The notes: generated by a model not told the origin, from the sequence alone. DNA of 64,000 nt from Vibrio chagasii (GCA_041879415.1 CP090851.1:2170001-2234000); one strand, 5' to 3'. Positions 1 to 9,911 are shown, numbered from the stretch's first letter. Made by a program: numbers and translations.

Positions 1-4
1 TTAA

Positions 5-814
5 TTAGTGAACAACCACGGTCTTTTCATTCATGACGTTCACTTGAGATTTCAGTAACTCAGATGCAGGGTCATCTGGGCATTGGTCGATAAAATATTG
101 GTAATCCGTCGCTGCCACTTGATGACAATCCAACTGCTGATAGATAAAGCCACGGTCGCGGATTTCATACGGGTCGTCAGGTACAAACGTTAATGCAAGG
201 TCTGTACATTTCAATGCAAGCGTATAGCGCTCTTCTCTTAGCAGCGCACTTTTTAGTAGCGCTAACCACTTACCAATGATTGTTGGATGGTCAGCCACTT
301 CTAAATGCTCAGATTTAAGCTCAGCTAATGGACCATCATGGCCAATCAACCACGCTCGTAACGTTTGCTCACCAACGTACTCACCGTTGTAAGGGTTGAT
401 ATACACTGCTGCTTGGCCGTACCAAGTCACTTTAAGCAGAAACTGAGTCGGGAAAGAGACCCCCTCTACAGGAAAGCCTAGCTTGCGACCTAGAAAAAGA
501 AAGATCGCGCCAAGACTGACAGGAATGCCTTTCTTACGCTCTAGCACTTTATCGATGAAAGCGTTCTCTGAAGAGAAATAAGCGTCTTTATCACCCGCAA
601 AGCCCCATTCATAGAAGAATAGTCGAATAAAGGACTCAAACTTCTGTTGCTCATCGGTTTCATGAACCAAGGCAAACTCAGCTTCTTTAAACAGTCTTGC
701 CAGCTCTTGCTCAGCCCAATTGTCTTGAGTGTCTGGGTTAATCGCTTTATTTAAGATCAATGCACCTTCAGCTAATTCTAGCTGGTCAAAGTCTTCGTCA
801 AAAAATTCGTACAT
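5..814 (-). CDS. sirB1: SirB1 family protein (transglutaminase-like/TPR)
   Basis: A 269-residue protein of the SirB1 family. The N-terminal two thirds is the transglutaminase-like core: the stretch ERKKGIPVSLGAIFLFLGRK near residues 92-112 is the family signature, but no complete Cys-His-Asp triad is obvious, as usual for this family. The C-terminal 80 residues look like tetratricopeptide helices (SALLREERYTLALKCTDLAL and following). It is last in the hemA-prfA-prmC-sirB2-sirB1 run, the E. coli order, where kdsA normally follows just outside this window. The biochemical role is not established; the old link to Salmonella invasion regulation should not be transferred. The stop codon is four bases from the window edge, so the gene is complete. 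Confidence 0.9.
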   Translation of the reverse strand: MYEFFDEDFDQLELAEGALILNKAINPDTQDNWAEQELARLFKEAEFALVHETDEQQKFESFIRLFFYEWGFAGDKDAYFSSENAFIDKVLERKKGIPVSLGAIFLFLGRKLGFPVEGVSFPTQFLLKVTWYGQAAVYINPYNGEYVGEQTLRAWLIGHDGPLAELKSEHLEVADHPTIIGKWLALLKSALLREERYTLALKCTDLALTFVPDDPYEIRDRGFIYQQLDCHQVAATDYQYFIDQCPDDPASELLKSQVNVMNEKTVVVH

Positions 815-841
815 AGGTAGTTAACCGAAATAAGGAGATCA

Positions 842-1225
842 TTAACCGAAAAATGTTGGTGTCTTCGTCATCGCAATTTTGCCAGCCATAGCTAACCAGC
901 CAAGCGCACCGAAGAACGAGAATACTCTCAATAACTTGTTTTTACCCAACTTAAGCGCAAAGAAACCCAATGCGATGTAAGCCATCACACAAGTTAGCTT
1001 TTCTGTTAGCCATGGCGCGGCTGGAGTAAATGGAATAAAGCCAGTGATAAAAATCAAGCCAATACCCGATAGCAATAGCAACGAGTCATTGATATGAGGG
1101 AAACGCTGCAAGAAAGGGTGCTTAAGCTTTGGTGAGTTCGCCATCATAAGAACGAAACGAATAGAAAGAAGTGACACGCTTATCGCAATCGTTAGTAGGT
1201 GAAAATGTTTTAAACCTTCGTACAT
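842..1225 (-). CDS. sirB2: SirB2 family inner-membrane protein
   Basis: A 127-residue, very hydrophobic protein with about four membrane segments (roughly residues 7-28, 46-66, 75-95 and 100-120) separated by short basic loops. Size, composition and position directly upstream of sirB1 fit the SirB2/YchQ family. No catalytic motif is visible and function is unknown. The gap to sirB1 is 27 bp, so the two are probably co-transcribed. The gap to prmC upstream is 196 bp, so a separate promoter is possible. Confidence 0.88.
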   Translation of the reverse strand: MYEGLKHFHLLTIAISVSLLSIRFVLMMANSPKLKHPFLQRFPHINDSLLLLSGIGLIFITGFIPFTPAAPWLTEKLTCVMAYIALGFFALKLGKNKLLRVFSFFGALGWLAMAGKIAMTKTPTFFG

Positions 1226-1421
1226 GGTATTCCTTTATATTTTTATATGTGCTTTCGTTAACACGAGCGACATTGGACCCGTTGGTGCTCTGTATTTCTG
1301 CGTTAAATGCATTAGCGAGTCAAATGTAATTTCGCGTTATAGGTATCAATTTCGTAAGTTCGCCCTTTAGGGTTTCATGAGTGGCCAGCAACGACTAAGC
1401 CCCCGAGCAAACAACAACGAA

Positions 1422-2294
1422 CTATGAGCAATAGCGACCTAGTGTCACTCGGTCATTACCGCCGTAATCTTTCTCTGTAACCACATCGAGATAACCTAGC
1501 GCTTGCATTATCTCACGTACAGCCACGCCTTGATCGTAACCGTGTTCAAACACCAACCACCCCTCATTTTCCAAAAAGCCACGTGCGTTTTCAGAAATGT
1601 AGCGAATATCAGCAAGCCCTTTCTCTTCAGCAACAAGCGCAGTAATCGGCTCAAAACGCACATCGCCCTGAGATAGATGAGGATCATCTTTCTCTATGTA
1701 AGGTGGGTTAGAGACAATCAGAGAGAACTTAACCTCATCGCCATCAGAAGCCAGACCGCTAAGCGGGTCAAACCAACTACCATGCAAGAACGTAGCATTG
1801 GTGATATTCAAGCGCTTCGCATTCTCGGTTGCAAGCGCTTGAGCTTCTGGACGAAGGTCAATGCCTGTCACTGGTCGATTTGGCATCTCAGACGCTAACG
1901 CCAATGCAATAGCACCTGTACCTGTACCTAAATCAAGAATCGCACCTTGTTTGCCATAGGTTTTATCCAACGCGACTTCAACCAAGCGCTCAGTATCTGG
2001 GCGAGGAATTAAAGTAGATGGCGAAACTTTTAACGGCAGCGACCAAAACTCACGTTCACCGACAATGTAAGCCACAGGCTCACCGGTTAAACGACGTTTT
2101 AAAAGGGCTTGAAATTCAGATTCTTGTTCTGAGGTAAGGTGCTTCTCAGGCCAAGTTAACAGGTAAGATCTTGGTTTATCTAAGGCGTGACAAAGCAGTA
2201 CCGCAGCATCAATTGAGGGTGACGTATTGTCACCCTCTTGAAGCGCTACGATTGCTGCTTTTAATGCACTTTCAACCGTATAGGCAGATTGCAT
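1422..2294 (-). CDS. prmC: Release factor N5-glutamine methyltransferase PrmC
   Basis: A 290-residue class I SAM methyltransferase that methylates the glutamine of the GGQ loop in RF1 and RF2, which is needed for efficient peptide release. Evidence: an N-terminal helical substrate-binding domain, then the SAM loop DLGTGTGAIALALA near residues 121-134 and the catalytic NPPY motif (VSNPPYIEKDDPHL) near residues 194-207, the hallmark of glutamine/adenine-N methylases. It lies 5 bp downstream of prfA, its own substrate gene, so translation is probably coupled. Length is normal for the family. Confidence 0.97.
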   Translation of the reverse strand: MQSAYTVESALKAAIVALQEGDNTSPSIDAAVLLCHALDKPRSYLLTWPEKHLTSEQESEFQALLKRRLTGEPVAYIVGEREFWSLPLKVSPSTLIPRPDTERLVEVALDKTYGKQGAILDLGTGTGAIALALASEMPNRPVTGIDLRPEAQALATENAKRLNITNATFLHGSWFDPLSGLASDGDEVKFSLIVSNPPYIEKDDPHLSQGDVRFEPITALVAEEKGLADIRYISENARGFLENEGWLVFEHGYDQGVAVREIMQALGYLDVVTEKDYGGNDRVTLGRYCS

Positions 2295-2299
2295 AGGGT

Positions 2300-3388
2300 T
2301 TAGTTGTTCTCAGCTAGCGCAGCAAGTTGGTCTGCTTGGTGCTCTTGCAGAACCGGATCAATCAGACTTTGCATGTCACCTTCTAACACTTCGTTCAGGC
2401 GGTAAAGTGTTAGGTTGATGCGGTGATCAGAAACACGACCTTGCGGGTAGTTGTAAGTACGGATACGGTCACTACGGTCACCCGAGCCTAATAGGTTACG
2501 ACGCGTGTCTGAAACTTCAGCAGCACGACGCTCTTCTTCAGCTTGTACAATACGTGCAGCAAGAACTGCCATCGCCTTCGCTTTGTTTTTGTGTTGAGAA
2601 CGCTCGTCCTGACACTCTACTACTGTACCTGTTGGCAAGTGAGTAATACGGATAGCTGAATCCGTGGTGTTAACGTGCTGACCACCCGCGCCAGATGCAC
2701 GGAAAGTATCGATTTTCAGGTCTGCAGCCTTAATTTCTGGAAGATCCGCTTCTGGGATTTCAGGCATAACAGCAACAGTACATGCAGAAGTATGAACACG
2801 GCCTTGAGATTCAGTCTCTGGTACACGTTGTACACGGTGACCGCCTGACTCAAACTTCATCACACCGTAAACGCCTTCACCGCTTACTTTAGCGATCATC
2901 TCTTTGTAGCCGCCTTGCTCTGAGTCATTGCTGCTCATTACCTCAACGCGCCAGCCTTTCTTCTCTGCAAACTTAGAGTACATACGGAAAAGGTTACCCG
3001 CGAAAATACCCGCTTCATCACCGCCCGCACCGGCACGGATCTCTAGGAAACAGTTACGCTCATCGTTTGGATCTTTAGGTAGAAGAAGAATCTGAAGTTC
3101 GTCAGTTAGACGCTCAATCGCCTCTTTCGCTTCTTTAATCTCTTCCTGCGCCATTTCGCGCATCTCTTCGTCGTCTTCCTGCGCCATATCTTCGGCAGCT
3201 TCTAGATCGTCTTGAGCTTGCTGGTAAGCTTGGAAGCACTTAGTCACTTCTTCTAACTGAGAGTACTCTTTAGATAGTGCACGGAATTTGTTTTGATCAC
3301 CGATCACATCTGGATCGCCAAGCAGGTGTTGAACTTCTTCGTAGCGTTCAACAAGTGTTTCAAGCTTTACTAGAATCGAGGCTTTCAT
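2300..3388 (-). CDS. prfA: Peptide chain release factor 1 (RF1)
   Basis: A 362-residue class I release factor that reads UAA and UAG. Seen in the sequence: the GGQ motif at residues 235-237 (in [10 protein letters not shown]), which enters the peptidyl transferase centre, and the PxT codon-recognition tripeptide as PET at 190-192 within [10 protein letters not shown]. PxT marks RF1, whereas RF2 has SPF. An acidic coiled-coil domain covers residues 10-100. It lies 28 bp downstream of hemA and 5 bp upstream of prmC, the classical hemA-prfA-prmC operon. Confidence 0.98.
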   Translation of the reverse strand: MKASILVKLETLVERYEEVQHLLGDPDVIGDQNKFRALSKEYSQLEEVTKCFQAYQQAQDDLEAAEDMAQEDDEEMREMAQEEIKEAKEAIERLTDELQILLLPKDPNDERNCFLEIRAGAGGDEAGIFAGNLFRMYSKFAEKKGWRVEVMSSNDSEQGGYKEMIAKVSGEGVYGVMKFESGGHRVQRVPETESQGRVHTSACTVAVMPEIPEADLPEIKAADLKIDTFRASGAGGQHVNTTDSAIRITHLPTGTVVECQDERSQHKNKAKAMAVLAARIVQAEEERRAAEVSDTRRNLLGSGDRSDRIRTYNYPQGRVSDHRINLTLYRLNEVLEGDMQSLIDPVLQEHQADQLAALAENN

Positions 3389-3416
3389 AATGTCTTATCT
3401 TGTTGGAGGTCTAATA

Positions 3417-4676
3417 TTATTGAGGGTCTTCTAGGCCCAAACTCTGTCTAATGACCGTTAATTTCGCAGGTTCTCCTTGCTCAGCAGCACTTTGTAGTGC
3501 GCGGGTTGGAGCATGGATCAATTTGTTTGTGAGCTTATTACTAAGCTCTAGTAAAACTTTCTCAGGGTCACCGCCAGCGGCAAGTGATTGTAAACTTTTA
3601 CTCAATAATTCTTCGCGGATTTCATTCGCTGACTTTCGGTACTCACGAATACTGTCGACCGCTTGTAGTGAGCGCATCCAACTCATGAACGCAGCACTTT
3701 CTTCACTGACTATTGCTTCAGCTTGGATTGCTTCCACTTTACGTTGCTCGATGTTGCCATCAACAATCGACTGCAAATCATCAACCGAATAAAGGTAAGC
3801 ATCGTTCAGTTCGCCAACCTGAGATTCAACATCACGAGGCACTGCAATATCAACCAATAACATAGGTTGATGTTTTCTTTTCTTCAGAGCGGTCTCAACC
3901 ATGCCTTTACCAATAATTGGCAGCGGGCTTGCGGTTGAACTGATCACAATATCAGCTCTGTGTAGGTGATCCGGAATTTCATTTAAGCTGATCACTTCTG
4001 CACCAAACTCTTCGGCTAGCCCTAAAGCACGCTCACGAGTTCGGTTAGCCACAATCATTTTAGTACAGCCATTTGCTGAAAGGTGCTTAGCCACGAGTTC
4101 AATCGTTTCACCAGCGCCAACTAACAGCACAGTAGAATCAGCAATTGACTCAAAAATATGCTTGGCCAAGGTACAAGCTGCGTAAGCCACAGACACCGCA
4201 CTTCCGCCGATTTCTGTTTCAGTTCGAACGCGCTTCGCTACAGAAAATGATTTCTGGAACAGCTTTTCCATTGAAGCATCAACAGACTTGCTACCACGAG
4301 AGTCTGTATAAGCTTGCTTAACCTGACCTAAGATTTGCGGCTCACCCAAAACCAAAGAGTCCAAACCACAAGCAACGCGCATCAAATGTTTAATGGCGGC
4401 CTGCTCTTCATGGATATAAAGACTTGGCTTTAGCTCTTCAGGGCTAACTTGATGGAAAACCGATAACCAATCGATAAGCTTGTTTTTTGCTCCGCTTTTA
4501 ACGTCACAATACACTTCAGTTCGGTTACAGGTAGAAAGTATGACACTTCCATTTACGTGTGCATTTGCGTTAAGTTGCTTGAGTGCCTCAGACAGTTTAT
4601 CTGGACCAAAAGCGACTTTTTCTCGCAATTCAACCGACGCTGTATTGTGATTGATACCTACGGCAAGCAAAGACAT
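3417..4676 (-). CDS. hemA: Glutamyl-tRNA reductase
   Basis: A 419-residue NADPH-dependent enzyme that reduces glutamyl-tRNA(Glu) to glutamate-1-semialdehyde, the first step of C5-pathway haem synthesis. The catalytic cysteine is Cys50 in [11 protein letters not shown]. The NADPH-binding loop is [17 protein letters not shown] near residues 184-200, and a C-terminal helical dimerisation region follows. ATG start at 4676. It is first in the minus-strand operon and divergent from lolB, with about 160 bp between them holding both promoters. Confidence 0.98.
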   Translation of the reverse strand: MSLLAVGINHNTASVELREKVAFGPDKLSEALKQLNANAHVNGSVILSTCNRTEVYCDVKSGAKNKLIDWLSVFHQVSPEELKPSLYIHEEQAAIKHLMRVACGLDSLVLGEPQILGQVKQAYTDSRGSKSVDASMEKLFQKSFSVAKRVRTETEIGGSAVSVAYAACTLAKHIFESIADSTVLLVGAGETIELVAKHLSANGCTKMIVANRTRERALGLAEEFGAEVISLNEIPDHLHRADIVISSTASPLPIIGKGMVETALKKRKHQPMLLVDIAVPRDVESQVGELNDAYLYSVDDLQSIVDGNIEQRKVEAIQAEAIVSEESAAFMSWMRSLQAVDSIREYRKSANEIREELLSKSLQSLAAGGDPEKVLLELSNKLTNKLIHAPTRALQSAAEQGEPAKLTVIRQSLGLEDPQ

Positions 4677-4767
4677 GTATCAGAAGTTCTCGATCAGGGA
4701 ATGGAAACAAGGGGCGAATTTTACTTGATGCATGGCTCTATTTAAAGAGCAAGCGGGATTTGTTTTC

Positions 4768-4794
4768 CTGACTTCGTGAATTCAATGCTATAGT
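4768..4794 (+). promoter_or_regulatory. Possible sigma-70 promoter for lolB-ispE-prs
   Basis: CTGACT at 4768-4773 and TATAGT at 4789-4794 resemble -35 and -10 elements, but the 15-bp spacer is short. It precedes the lolB start by about 42 bp. Weak call from motif match only. Confidence 0.3.
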
Positions 4795-4836
4795 TGAAGC
4801 GTTTTTTAGATGAATTTGAACAAGTTGTGAGCAAAT

Positions 4837-5484
4837 ATGGGCAAGCTTCGTAAAATCGCGTCTCTTATTTTTATTACCATAATCATGGTGGGTTGCTCGT
4901 CTATCCCGGAACAACCGACAAGTGTTGAATGGCAAGCGCACCAAAGCCGCCTATTGCAGATAGAAAACTATCAAGCCTCCGGTAAGCTTGCGTACATATC
5001 TCCCGAGCAGCGCCAAAGCCTCAATTTCGTTTGGAAGCACTCTCCAAACCAAAGCCAATTAAGACTCACCACTTTCCTTGGTCAGACCGCATTAAACCTG
5101 ACCATTGATCCATCTGGCGCCAAAGTCGTCACTTATGATGACCAAATATTTACCCACGTAAGCGCGTCTATCTTGGTTGAACAGCTTACAGGCTTGAAGA
5201 TCCCGGTTGATCATCTGCCACAATGGTTCCTTGGCATTCCAGACCAAGCGGATAGCTATCAGCTAAATACAACGAACACCCTTGAGTCACTAACCAAGCA
5301 AGTCAGCAACCAACTATGGACTCTGAGTTTTACAAACTATCGCAACACAGAGATGTCGAATACGCTGCAATCTGGTGAAGACAAAGCAAATGTAGAGACG
5401 ATTCCGCTCCCTACTCGACTCTCTTTCAAGCAAGACCAAAACAAAATCAACATCGTAGTTTCGAAGTGGACACTGAAAAAATGA
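4837..5484 (+). CDS. lolB: Outer-membrane lipoprotein LolB
   Basis: A 215-residue lipoprotein that takes lipoproteins from periplasmic LolA and inserts them in the outer membrane. A type II signal peptide ([19 protein letters not shown]) places the lipidated cysteine at residue 20. The mature start (SSIPEQP) lacks the Asp+2 inner-membrane retention signal. The body matches the LolB fold ([30 protein letters not shown] strand region). Its TGA stop overlaps the ispE start (ATGA), implying coupled translation, and lolB-ispE-prs is the E. coli order. Confidence 0.95.
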   Translation: MGKLRKIASLIFITIIMVGCSSIPEQPTSVEWQAHQSRLLQIENYQASGKLAYISPEQRQSLNFVWKHSPNQSQLRLTTFLGQTALNLTIDPSGAKVVTYDDQIFTHVSASILVEQLTGLKIPVDHLPQWFLGIPDQADSYQLNTTNTLESLTKQVSNQLWTLSFTNYRNTEMSNTLQSGEDKANVETIPLPTRLSFKQDQNKINIVVSKWTLKK

Positions 5485-6356
5485 TTACAACACCAACACA
5501 CTGGCCTTCTCCAGCAAAGCTGAATCTATTTCTTTATATCACTGGCCGACGTGATAATGGTTACCACGAACTTCAAACATTATTTCAGTTCGTTGACTTT
5601 GGTGATGAACTCACGGTTACCGCCAACTCAGAAACGAGTTCGATAACCATCACGCCAGAAATTCCTGGAGTAGCACTTGAAGAAAACCTGATCTGGAAGG
5701 CCGCTACAGCACTTCAGCAATACACCTCAACCTCTTTCGGTGCCGATATTGAGCTAAAGAAAGTGCTACCAATGGGTGGTGGTATTGGCGGAGGCTCTTC
5801 AAATGCTGCAACTGTGTTGGTTGCACTTAATTACTTGTGGCAACTAAACCTTTCTGATGATCAACTTGCAGAGATCGGTCTGAAGCTTGGTGCAGATGTT
5901 CCAGTGTTTGTACGAGGCTATGCCGCCTTTGCTGAAGGCGTCGGTGAGCAGCTGTTGCCAGCTAATCCGGATGAAAAATGGTATCTCGTGGTCAAACCTC
6001 AAGTGAGCATAGCAACTGTGGACATATTCACACATCCAGAATTAACCAGAAATACGCCAAAGCGAGCGTTATCAACGCTTCTAGAGCAAGAATACGTAAA
6101 CGATTGCGAAAAAATTGTTCGAATGCTGTACCCAGAGGTTGATAAGCAACTTTCATGGCTGCTACAATATGCGCCGTCGAGATTGACTGGCACAGGTTCG
6201 TGCGTTTTTGCTGAATTTAGCAGCAAAAAAGAAGCCGAATTGGTGCTAGAAAAACTACCTGACACCGTTTCCGCATTTGTAGCGAAAGGACGAAACATTT
6301 CTCCTTTGAAAGAAACGTTGGCTGAATACCACTCAGCCCACCCACAATCTATTTAA
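5481..6356 (+). CDS. ispE: 4-diphosphocytidyl-2-C-methyl-D-erythritol kinase
   Basis: A GHMP-family kinase that phosphorylates CDP-methylerythritol in the MEP isoprenoid pathway. The ATP-binding glycine loop is [17 protein letters not shown] (about residues 94-110) and the N-terminus [17 protein letters not shown] carries the conserved Lys of the family. The start is chosen as ATG 5481, overlapping the lolB stop, because [15 protein letters not shown] aligns with known IspE N-termini. An in-frame ATG 15 bp upstream (5466) lies inside lolB and is less likely. Length is 291 residues. Confidence 0.97.
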   Translation: MITTPTHWPSPAKLNLFLYITGRRDNGYHELQTLFQFVDFGDELTVTANSETSSITITPEIPGVALEENLIWKAATALQQYTSTSFGADIELKKVLPMGGGIGGGSSNAATVLVALNYLWQLNLSDDQLAEIGLKLGADVPVFVRGYAAFAEGVGEQLLPANPDEKWYLVVKPQVSIATVDIFTHPELTRNTPKRALSTLLEQEYVNDCEKIVRMLYPEVDKQLSWLLQYAPSRLTGTGSCVFAEFSSKKEAELVLEKLPDTVSAFVAKGRNISPLKETLAEYHSAHPQSI

Positions 6357-6383
6357 AACTGGACGCAACCCGAGGTTTCCACC

Positions 6384-7328
6384 GTGCCTGATATGAAGCT
6401 ATTTGCTGGTAACGCAACACCTGAACTAGCCCAACGTATTGCTGATCGTCTATACATCTCTCTTGGCGATGCTACTGTAGACCGTTTTTCTGATGGCGAA
6501 GTCGCTGTTCAAATCAATGAAAACGTTCGTGGTAGCGATGTATTCCTGATTCAATCAACTTGTGCACCAACCAATGACAACCTAATGGAATTGGTGGTAA
6601 TGATTGACGCAATGCGCCGCGCTTCTGCTGGCCGTATTACTGCTGTAATCCCTTACTTCGGTTATGCCCGTCAAGATCGTCGTGTACGTTCTGCACGTGT
6701 GCCAATTACTGCAAAAGTTGTTGCAGATTTCCTTTCTAACGTTGGCGTAGACCGCGTTCTTACTATCGACCTACACGCAGAGCAAATCCAAGGCTTCTTC
6801 GATGTACCAGTTGATAACATCTTCGGTACTCCAGTTCTTCTAGAAGACATGGCTAACCGTGGCCTAGAAAACCCAGTTGTGGTTTCTCCAGACCTTGGTG
6901 GTGTTGTACGTGCTCGTGCAACGGCTAAAGCGCTAGGTGACGTTGATATCGCTATCGTTGATAAGCGTCGTCCACGTGCTAACGTTTCAGAAGTAATGAA
7001 CCTAATCGGTGATGTTGAAGGCCGCGACTGTGTCATCGTTGATGACATGATCGATACAGGTGGCACACTATGTAAAGCAGCTGAAGCGCTTAAAGAGCGC
7101 GGTGCTAAGCGTGTATTCGCTTACGCAACTCACGCTGTTTTCTCTGGTACTGCTGCGAACAACATCAAGAACTCTGTTCTAGACCAAGTTATCGTAACGG
7201 ATTCTATCTCTCTATCTCCAGAGATGGCTGCGACAGGTAAAGTAACAACACTTAGCCTTTCTCGCATGCTTGCTGAAGCGATTCGTCGTATCAGCAACGA
7301 AGAATCAATCTCAGCGATGTTCAACTAA
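6384..7328 (+). CDS. prs: Ribose-phosphate pyrophosphokinase (PRPP synthetase)
   Basis: A 314-residue enzyme making PRPP from ribose-5-phosphate and ATP for nucleotide, histidine, tryptophan and NAD synthesis. It is nearly collinear with E. coli Prs from the first residue ([19 protein letters not shown]) to the last ([13 protein letters not shown]). The PRPP-binding loop DDMIDTGGT is near residue 220. The start is GTG at 6384 with a CGAGG ribosome-binding site 8 bp upstream. It sits 27 bp after ispE and ends at a strong hairpin terminator. Confidence 0.98.
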   Translation: MPDMKLFAGNATPELAQRIADRLYISLGDATVDRFSDGEVAVQINENVRGSDVFLIQSTCAPTNDNLMELVVMIDAMRRASAGRITAVIPYFGYARQDRRVRSARVPITAKVVADFLSNVGVDRVLTIDLHAEQIQGFFDVPVDNIFGTPVLLEDMANRGLENPVVVSPDLGGVVRARATAKALGDVDIAIVDKRRPRANVSEVMNLIGDVEGRDCVIVDDMIDTGGTLCKAAEALKERGAKRVFAYATHAVFSGTAANNIKNSVLDQVIVTDSISLSPEMAATGKVTTLSLSRMLAEAIRRISNEESISAMFN

Positions 7329-7375
7329 TCAAGGCTATTTAGCTTTGTTTTAGAAACTCGTTAGAGAAAGACATT

Positions 7376-7405
7376 AAGCACTTCATTTGATGAAGTGCTT
7401 TTTTT
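7376..7405 (+). terminator. Rho-independent terminator after prs
   Basis: An 11-bp perfect stem (AAGCACTTCAT / ATGAAGTGCTT) with a TTG loop, running directly into a T tract. It closes the lolB-ispE-prs transcript. Confidence 0.9.
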
Positions 7406-7483
7406 ATACCTGGTGACTGTTGTTTATCACAGCTCGGAATAATCATGGTGCCATCAGCTAGCTCGCACCTTTTTCATAAACTG

Positions 7484-7492
7484 TGATATCAT
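7484..7492 (+). promoter_or_regulatory. Possible extended -10 promoter for pth-ychF
   Basis: TGA-TATCAT at 7484-7492 matches an extended -10 element, followed by the G+C-rich discriminator ACGGCGC. No good -35 is seen. It would give a leader of about 30 nt before the pth TTG start. Confidence 0.4.
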
Positions 7493-7528
7493 ACGGCGCT
7501 TTTTGAAATCCCAAGAGAGATCCATACC

Positions 7529-8119
7529 TTGAGCCAACAAATAAAACTTCTCGTTGGACTGGCTAATCCAGGTCCAGAATACGCCAAAACTCGCCACAAT
7601 GCGGGTGCTTGGGTAGTTGAAGAATTAGCACGTGTACACAACGTAACACTGAAGAACGAACCAAAGTTCTTTGGCCTAACGGGTCGTATCATGGTTCATG
7701 GTGAAGATCTTCGTTTGCTGATCCCAACGACTTTTATGAACTTGTCAGGCAAAGCAGTTGCAGCTTTGGCAAAGTTCTACCAAATTAAACCAGAAGAGAT
7801 CATGGTTGCTCATGATGAGTTAGACCTTCCTCCTGGTATTGGAAAGTTCAAAAAAGGTGGTGGTCATGGTGGACACAACGGTCTAAAAGACATCATCAGC
7901 AAACAGGGTAACAATAAAGAATTCTATCGTCTGAGATTAGGCATCGGCCATCCTGGACACAAAGATAAAGTTGCAGGTTATGTATTAGGCAAAGCTCCAC
8001 AAAAAGAGCAAGAGTGTATCGAGGCCGTCGTTGACGAATCGGTTCGCAGCCTAGACATCTTATTAAAAGATGGCCTACCAAAAGCACAAAATCGCTTACA
8101 TACGTTCAAAGCAGAATAA
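7529..8119 (+). CDS. pth: Peptidyl-tRNA hydrolase
   Basis: A 196-residue esterase that recycles peptidyl-tRNA released by stalled ribosomes. Conserved residues are visible: Asn in [10 protein letters not shown], catalytic His in KTRHNAGAW, Asn in TFMNLSGKA and Asp in [11 protein letters not shown]. The start is TTG at 7529 ([14 protein letters not shown]), preceded by an AGAGAGA ribosome-binding site. It is followed 10 bp later by ychF, a widely conserved pair. Confidence 0.97.
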   Translation: MSQQIKLLVGLANPGPEYAKTRHNAGAWVVEELARVHNVTLKNEPKFFGLTGRIMVHGEDLRLLIPTTFMNLSGKAVAALAKFYQIKPEEIMVAHDELDLPPGIGKFKKGGGHGGHNGLKDIISKQGNNKEFYRLRLGIGHPGHKDKVAGYVLGKAPQKEQECIEAVVDESVRSLDILLKDGLPKAQNRLHTFKAE

Positions 8120-8129
8120 GGTTTATATC

Positions 8130-9221
8130 ATGGGTTTTAAATGTGGCATCGTTGGTCTACCAAACGTTGGTAAGTCAACTCTGTTTAACGCACTGACTAA
8201 AGCAGGCATCGAAGCAGCAAACTTTCCATTTTGTACGATCGAACCAAACACAGGTATCGTTCCGGTTCCAGATCTACGCTTAGATGCATTAGCAAAAATT
8301 GTTAATCCACAAAAGATCCTTCCAACAACGATGGAATTCGTTGATATCGCTGGCCTAGTTGCTGGTGCATCTAAAGGTGAAGGTCTTGGTAACAAATTCC
8401 TAGCGAACATCCGTGAAACTGACGCGATCGGTCACGTTGTACGCTGCTTTGAAAACGAAAACATCGTTCACGTTTCTGGCAAAGTATCTCCAATCGAAGA
8501 TATCGAAGTGATCAACCTTGAACTTGCACTTGCTGACTTAGACAGCTGTGAGCGTGCAATTCAACGTAACGCTAAGAAAGCAAAAGGCGGCGACAAAGAC
8601 GCTAAATTCGAAATCACTGTACTAGAAAAGCTACTACCAGTTCTTACTGAAGGTGGTATGGCGCGTACTGTTGAACTAGCGAAAGAAGAAGCGGCAGCAA
8701 TCGGCTACCTAAACTTCCTAACACTTAAGCCAACAATGTACATCGCAAACGTTGCTGAAGATGGTTTTGAAAACAACCCTTACCTAGATGCTGTTCGTGA
8801 ATACGCTGCAAAAGAGAACAACGTTGTTGTTGCAGTATGTGCTGCTATTGAATCTGAGCTTTCTGAGCTTGACGACGAAGATCGTGAAGAGTTCCTAGCG
8901 GACATGGGTATCGAAGAACCAGGTCTAAACCGAGTGATCCGCTCTGGTTACGAACTACTGACTCTTCAAACTTACTTCACTGCGGGTGTTAAAGAAGTTC
9001 GAGCTTGGACAATTCCTGTAGGCGCAACAGCTCCGCAAGCGGCAGGTAAGATACACACTGACTTCGAAAAAGGCTTCATCCGAGCTGAAGTTGTTGGTTT
9101 TGATCACTTCATCGAATTTAACGGTGAGAGCGGTGCAAAAGACGCAGGTAAATGGCGTCTAGAAGGCAAAGAATACATCGTAAAAGATGGCGACGTTGTT
9201 CACTTCCGCTTCAACGTATAA
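8130..9221 (+). CDS. ychF: Redox-regulated ATPase YchF (Obg family)
   Basis: A 363-residue Obg-type P-loop protein that prefers ATP and binds ribosomes. The P-loop [14 protein letters not shown] is near residues 8-21 and the Walker B/G3 motif is DIAGLV. The usual GTP-specific NKxD motif is replaced by NVAEDG, the known reason for ATP preference. A coiled-coil insert spans about residues 130-200 and a C-terminal TGS domain begins near residue 280. The start is ATG 8130 ([14 protein letters not shown]); an upstream in-frame ATG would lie within pth. A terminator follows 21 bp after the stop. Confidence 0.97.
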   Translation: MGFKCGIVGLPNVGKSTLFNALTKAGIEAANFPFCTIEPNTGIVPVPDLRLDALAKIVNPQKILPTTMEFVDIAGLVAGASKGEGLGNKFLANIRETDAIGHVVRCFENENIVHVSGKVSPIEDIEVINLELALADLDSCERAIQRNAKKAKGGDKDAKFEITVLEKLLPVLTEGGMARTVELAKEEAAAIGYLNFLTLKPTMYIANVAEDGFENNPYLDAVREYAAKENNVVVAVCAAIESELSELDDEDREEFLADMGIEEPGLNRVIRSGYELLTLQTYFTAGVKEVRAWTIPVGATAPQAAGKIHTDFEKGFIRAEVVGFDHFIEFNGESGAKDAGKWRLEGKEYIVKDGDVVHFRFNV

Positions 9222-9242
9222 TTGCTGATTCAATATCGGTTA

Positions 9243-9271
9243 AAAGGCCAGTGAATTTCACTGGCCTTTTT
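9243..9271 (+). terminator. Terminator after ychF
   Basis: A 12-bp perfect stem (AAAGGCCAGTGA / TCACTGGCCTTT) with loop ATT and a following T run. It separates ychF from the tRNA operon. Confidence 0.9.
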
Positions 9272-9418
9272 GTTTTTACTCTTTACCAAGAGTTCGACAT
9301 CAGAAAGTTAACTTCCTATATATATCGCCTTTTTGACCTATTTTTTGCCGACAAATACGCCTCTTTGACTAAAAAGAAACCGAACAGATGTTTATTCGTG
9401 ATTTATTCAAAAAAAAAG

Positions 9419-9454
9419 TTGACGGGTTTCACTCAACTACGCATAATGCGCCCC
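9419..9454 (+). promoter_or_regulatory. Strong stable-RNA promoter of the tRNA array
   Basis: TTGACG at 9419-9424 and CATAAT at 9442-9447 are separated by the ideal 17 bp. The -10 is followed by GCGCCCC, the G+C-rich discriminator typical of ppGpp/DksA-controlled tRNA and rRNA promoters. An A-rich stretch precedes the -35, like an UP element. Predicted transcription starts about 50 bp before the first tRNA. It is the only convincing promoter I found for the array. Confidence 0.75.
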
Positions 9455-9502
9455 GTTCACAGCGAAGCGGCAACGTTTCAAAATGAGCAACAATTTGGAA
9501 AT

Positions 9503-9579
9503 GGCTACTTAGCTCAGTTGGTTAGAGCACATCACTCATAATGATGGGGTCGCAGGTTCAAATCCCGCAGTAGCCACCA
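9503..9579 (+). tRNA. tRNA-Met (CAT), elongator, copy 1
   Basis: A 77-nt cloverleaf with encoded CCA. The anticodon arm is CATCA-CTCATAA-TGATG with CAT at the centre. It closely resembles E. coli metT/metU elongator tRNA-Met. It is first in the array. Confidence 0.95.
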
Positions 9580-9645
9580 TTTCCTAAGCACTCTATTCGT
9601 TATTAAACACTTGTTTTTAACTATACAGAGTTTTTAGGAAATAAA

Positions 9646-9730
9646 GCGGACGTGGCGGAATTGGTAGACGCACCAGATTTAGGTTCTGGCGCCGCAAGGT
9701 GTGAGAGTTCAAGTCTCTCCGTCCGCACCA
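9646..9730 (+). tRNA. tRNA-Leu (TAG), copy 1, divergent from the rest
   Basis: An 85-nt class II tRNA with encoded CCA and anticodon loop TTTAGGT. It differs from the other eight Leu copies at four positions. The fifth acceptor pair is A-T (GCGGACG/CGTCCGC) instead of T-A, and the variable-arm loop is GCAA instead of GAGA. Confidence 0.95.
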
Positions 9731-9759
9731 TATTGAGATGTCTTAATCGATATCATTGT

Positions 9760-9834
9760 TGGGCTATCGCCAAGCGGTAAGGCACCGGCTTTTGATGCCG
9801 GCATTCCCTGGTTCGAATCCAGGTAGCCCAGCCA
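9760..9834 (+). tRNA. tRNA-Gln (TTG), copy 1
   Basis: A 75-nt cloverleaf with encoded CCA. The anticodon arm is CCGGC-TTTTGAT-GCCGG. It lies 29 nt after tRNA-Leu copy 1. Confidence 0.95.
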
Positions 9835-9848
9835 CAATTTAAAGTGTA

Positions 9849-9908
9849 ATTATCTTTAAAAAGATAATGGCATTGAAAGCAAGATTATATTATATTATCT
9901 CGCTCTCA
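9849..9908 (+). other. AT-rich palindromes in the Gln1-Met2 spacer
   Basis: A perfect 9-bp inverted repeat (ATTATCTTT / AAAGATAAT, loop AA) at 9849-9868. It is followed by a longer imperfect palindrome at about 9875-9908 (AGCAAGAT...ATCTCGCT) enclosing alternating AT. This spacer occurs once and marks the junction between the singleton Met-Leu-Gln set and the duplicated array. It may be an RNA processing element. Confidence 0.6.
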
Positions 9909-9911
9909 AAT

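Noticed and set aside
6671..7324. Minus-strand ORFs within prs
   Set aside because: Serine/threonine/arginine-rich antisense shadows of a strongly conserved gene on the plus strand.
9152..9541. Open reading frame after ychF running into the first tRNA
   Set aside because: It starts inside ychF in another frame, crosses a terminator and a promoter, and ends within tRNA-Met; no ribosome-binding site or protein-like composition.
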